Assembly: GCF_014199445.1 (NCBI RefSeq)
Contig: NZ_JACIJS010000009.1
Coordinates: 1-64,000 of the forward strand
Reading direction: 5' to 3'
Length of the DNA stretch: 64,000 nt
Origin: Rubricella aquisinus
Lineage (GTDB): Bacteria > Pseudomonadota > Alphaproteobacteria > Rhodobacterales > Rhodobacteraceae
Shown here: positions 62,686 to 64,000 of the stretch, piece by piece
Layout: each line of letters begins with the position of its first letter
How positions within the stretch are numbered: position 1 is the stretch's first letter
Position numbers and translations under genes: made by a program
The notes under the pieces: generated by a model
Database searches by the model: none
Seen by the model: only the letters and a program-made list of their open reading frames with translations
What the model was told of the DNA's origin: nothing

Positions 62686-64000
62686 ATGAAGCTCCTTTCT
62701 GTCTCCTCCGAAGCATTTCCGCTGATCAAGACCGGTGGGTTGGCTGATGTCGTGGGGGCGCTTCCTGCCGCCCTTGCGCCTGAGGGGATAGAGATGCGCA
62801 CGCTTCTGCCGGGCTATCCGGCGGTGATGGAGCGGATCAAGGGGGCCAAGGTCGCCGCGCGCGTCAGCGCGCTCGGGGTTGAGGCGCGGGTGCTTGCGGT
62901 CACGGAAGGCGGGCTTGACCTCTTTGTGCTGGATGCGCCCGCCCTCTATGACAGGCCGGGCGGGCCATACACGGATGCCACCGGGACAGACTGGCCCGAC
63001 AATTGGCACCGCTTTGCAGCGCTCAGTTTCGTGGCGGGCGAGATCGCAAAAGGCTTGGTGCCCGGTTTCGTGCCCGATCTTGTCCATGCGCATGACTGGC
63101 AGGCGGGGCTGGTCCCTGCCTATCTGCGGTTCGGCGGCGCACACCAGCCCAGCGTGATGACAATCCATAACATCGCGTTTCAGGGGCAATTCCGTGCAGA
63201 TATCTTCAGCCAGCTTGGCCTGCCGGATGCCGCGCATGGGATCGACGGGATCGAGTATTATGGCGATGTGGGGTTCCTCAAGGGCGGGATGCAGCTTGCC
63301 GATGCGATCACCACCGTCAGCCCGACCTATGCGCAGGAAATCCTGCATCCGGAGTTCGGCATGGGGTTGGAAGGGGTCGTCGCGGCGAAACGGGACCGGG
63401 TGATCGGCATCGTCAACGGGATCGACACCACCGAATGGAACCCGGCTCAGGATCCGCATTTGCCCGCGAAATACGGTCCCCGCCGCCTGCCGAAACGCAG
63501 CGCGAACCGCGCGGCGGTGCAGGACGCATTCGGATTGGATGACGGGCCGGAGCCGATCCTGTGCGTGATCTCTCGCCTGACATGGCAAAAGGGCATGGAT
63601 GTGCTGGCCGACAGCCTTGACGATCTGGTGCGCGCGGGGGCGAAACTTGCGCTCCTAGGCTCCGGGGATCGCGGGCTGGAGGGCGCGCTCCACGCGGGTG
63701 CAGCCCGCCATCCGGGCAAGATCGGGGTCAAGATCGGCTATAGCGAGCCGATGAGCCATCTGTTGCAGGGCGGGGCGGACGCAATCCTGATCCCCAGCCG
63801 GTTCGAGCCGTGTGGCCTGACCCAGCTTTACGGATTGCGCTATGGCTGTGTGCCGGTCGTCGCCCGCACCGGCGGGCTGAATGACACGGTGGTTGATGCG
63901 AATATGGCCGGGGTGCGCGCGGGCGTGGCCACGGGCGTGCAATTCACCGGCGTGACCCGCACCGCGCTGATCGGAGCGGTGGAGCGGACGGTGGCCCTTC
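62686..64000 (+). CDS. glgA: Glycogen synthase, cut by window end
   Basis: Partial, 438 codons visible. Starts [21 protein letters not shown] (KTGGL binds ADP-glucose) with [32 protein letters not shown], and [17 protein letters not shown] with the catalytic Glu pair region. GT5 family; elongates glycogen from ADP-glucose. Only about the last 40 residues should be missing. Immediately follows glgC. Confidence 0.97.
   Translation, partial: MKLLSVSSEAFPLIKTGGLADVVGALPAALAPEGIEMRTLLPGYPAVMERIKGAKVAARVSALGVEARVLAVTEGGLDLFVLDAPALYDRPGGPYTDATGTDWPDNWHRFAALSFVAGEIAKGLVPGFVPDLVHAHDWQAGLVPAYLRFGGAHQPSVMTIHNIAFQGQFRADIFSQLGLPDAAHGIDGIEYYGDVGFLKGGMQLADAITTVSPTYAQEILHPEFGMGLEGVVAAKRDRVIGIVNGIDTTEWNPAQDPHLPAKYGPRRLPKRSANRAAVQDAFGLDDGPEPILCVISRLTWQKGMDVLADSLDDLVRAGAKLALLGSGDRGLEGALHAGAARHPGKIGVKIGYSEPMSHLLQGGADAILIPSRFEPCGLTQLYGLRYGCVPVVARTGGLNDTVVDANMAGVRAGVATGVQFTGVTRTALIGAVERTVAL

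Noticed and set aside
61369-63588. Minus-strand open frame of 739 codons over glgC and glgA
   Set aside because: Antisense to two clear glycogen genes; no family features.

Overview
The window reads as one ordinary, gene-dense, GC-rich chromosomal segment of an alphaproteobacterium, most likely a Rhodobacterales (roseobacter-type) member. This rests on gene families and local gene orders typical of that group: DUF1150 beside an Hsp20 gene, gpmI-envC-ctpA-rppH, a split his cluster hisBH...AFE, a zf-CHCC (NDUFS6-like) protein, a selenophosphate synthetase fused to an FAD oxidoreductase, and a near-complete leucine/isovalerate catabolic operon. No rRNA, prophage, integrase, insertion sequence or CRISPR array was found.

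Layout. 1-2.7 kb: MscS-type channel and a CAU-anticodon tRNA (both minus). 2.7-15.6 kb (minus): leucine/isovalerate degradation run from ivd through mccB and mccA to HMG-CoA lyase and a methylglutaconyl-CoA hydratase. It is interleaved with an EcsC protein, an acyl-CoA synthetase, two tandem nuclease-fold lipoproteins, two proteins of unknown function and two candidate very small ORFs. 16-22 kb (plus): hisB-hisH-glsA, a minus-strand block of three unrelated genes, then hisA-hisF-hisE. 22-29.6 kb: orphan ABC ATPase, zf-CHCC protein, VOC protein plus WYL regulator, polA, YdeI-like protein and I78 inhibitor. 29.8-33.2 kb: TPP riboswitch and thiBPQ. 33.2-37.7 kb: gpmI-envC-ctpA-rppH. 37.7-42.5 kb (minus): DUF1150, hsp20, tdk, carB. 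43-50.3 kb (plus): Kef-type antiporter, GNAT, CPBP protein, aspS, DUF1993, azoreductase, nitroreductase, CysZ/EI24 protein. 50.5-54.9 kb: iron-binding protein, and the selU / selD-fusion pair for 2-selenouridine in tRNA. 55-64 kb (plus): membrane hydrolase and the glycogen operon glgP-glgB-glgC-glgA, with glgA cut by the window end.

The most notable non-textbook signals are these. (1) A family of three 156-158 bp intergenic palindromic elements with a compensatory base change in one hairpin. (2) Two tandem lipoproteins of staphylococcal-nuclease fold whose catalytic residues look lost in complementary fashion. (3) A second, larger duplicated intergenic element carrying a 26-bp palindrome and a hairpin whose loop stays in the GNRA class in both copies. 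(4) Two very short ORFs translationally linked inside the leucine operon. (5) A pair of similar palindromes in front of the iron-binding protein gene. All residue correspondences were made by eye, and no database search was run.
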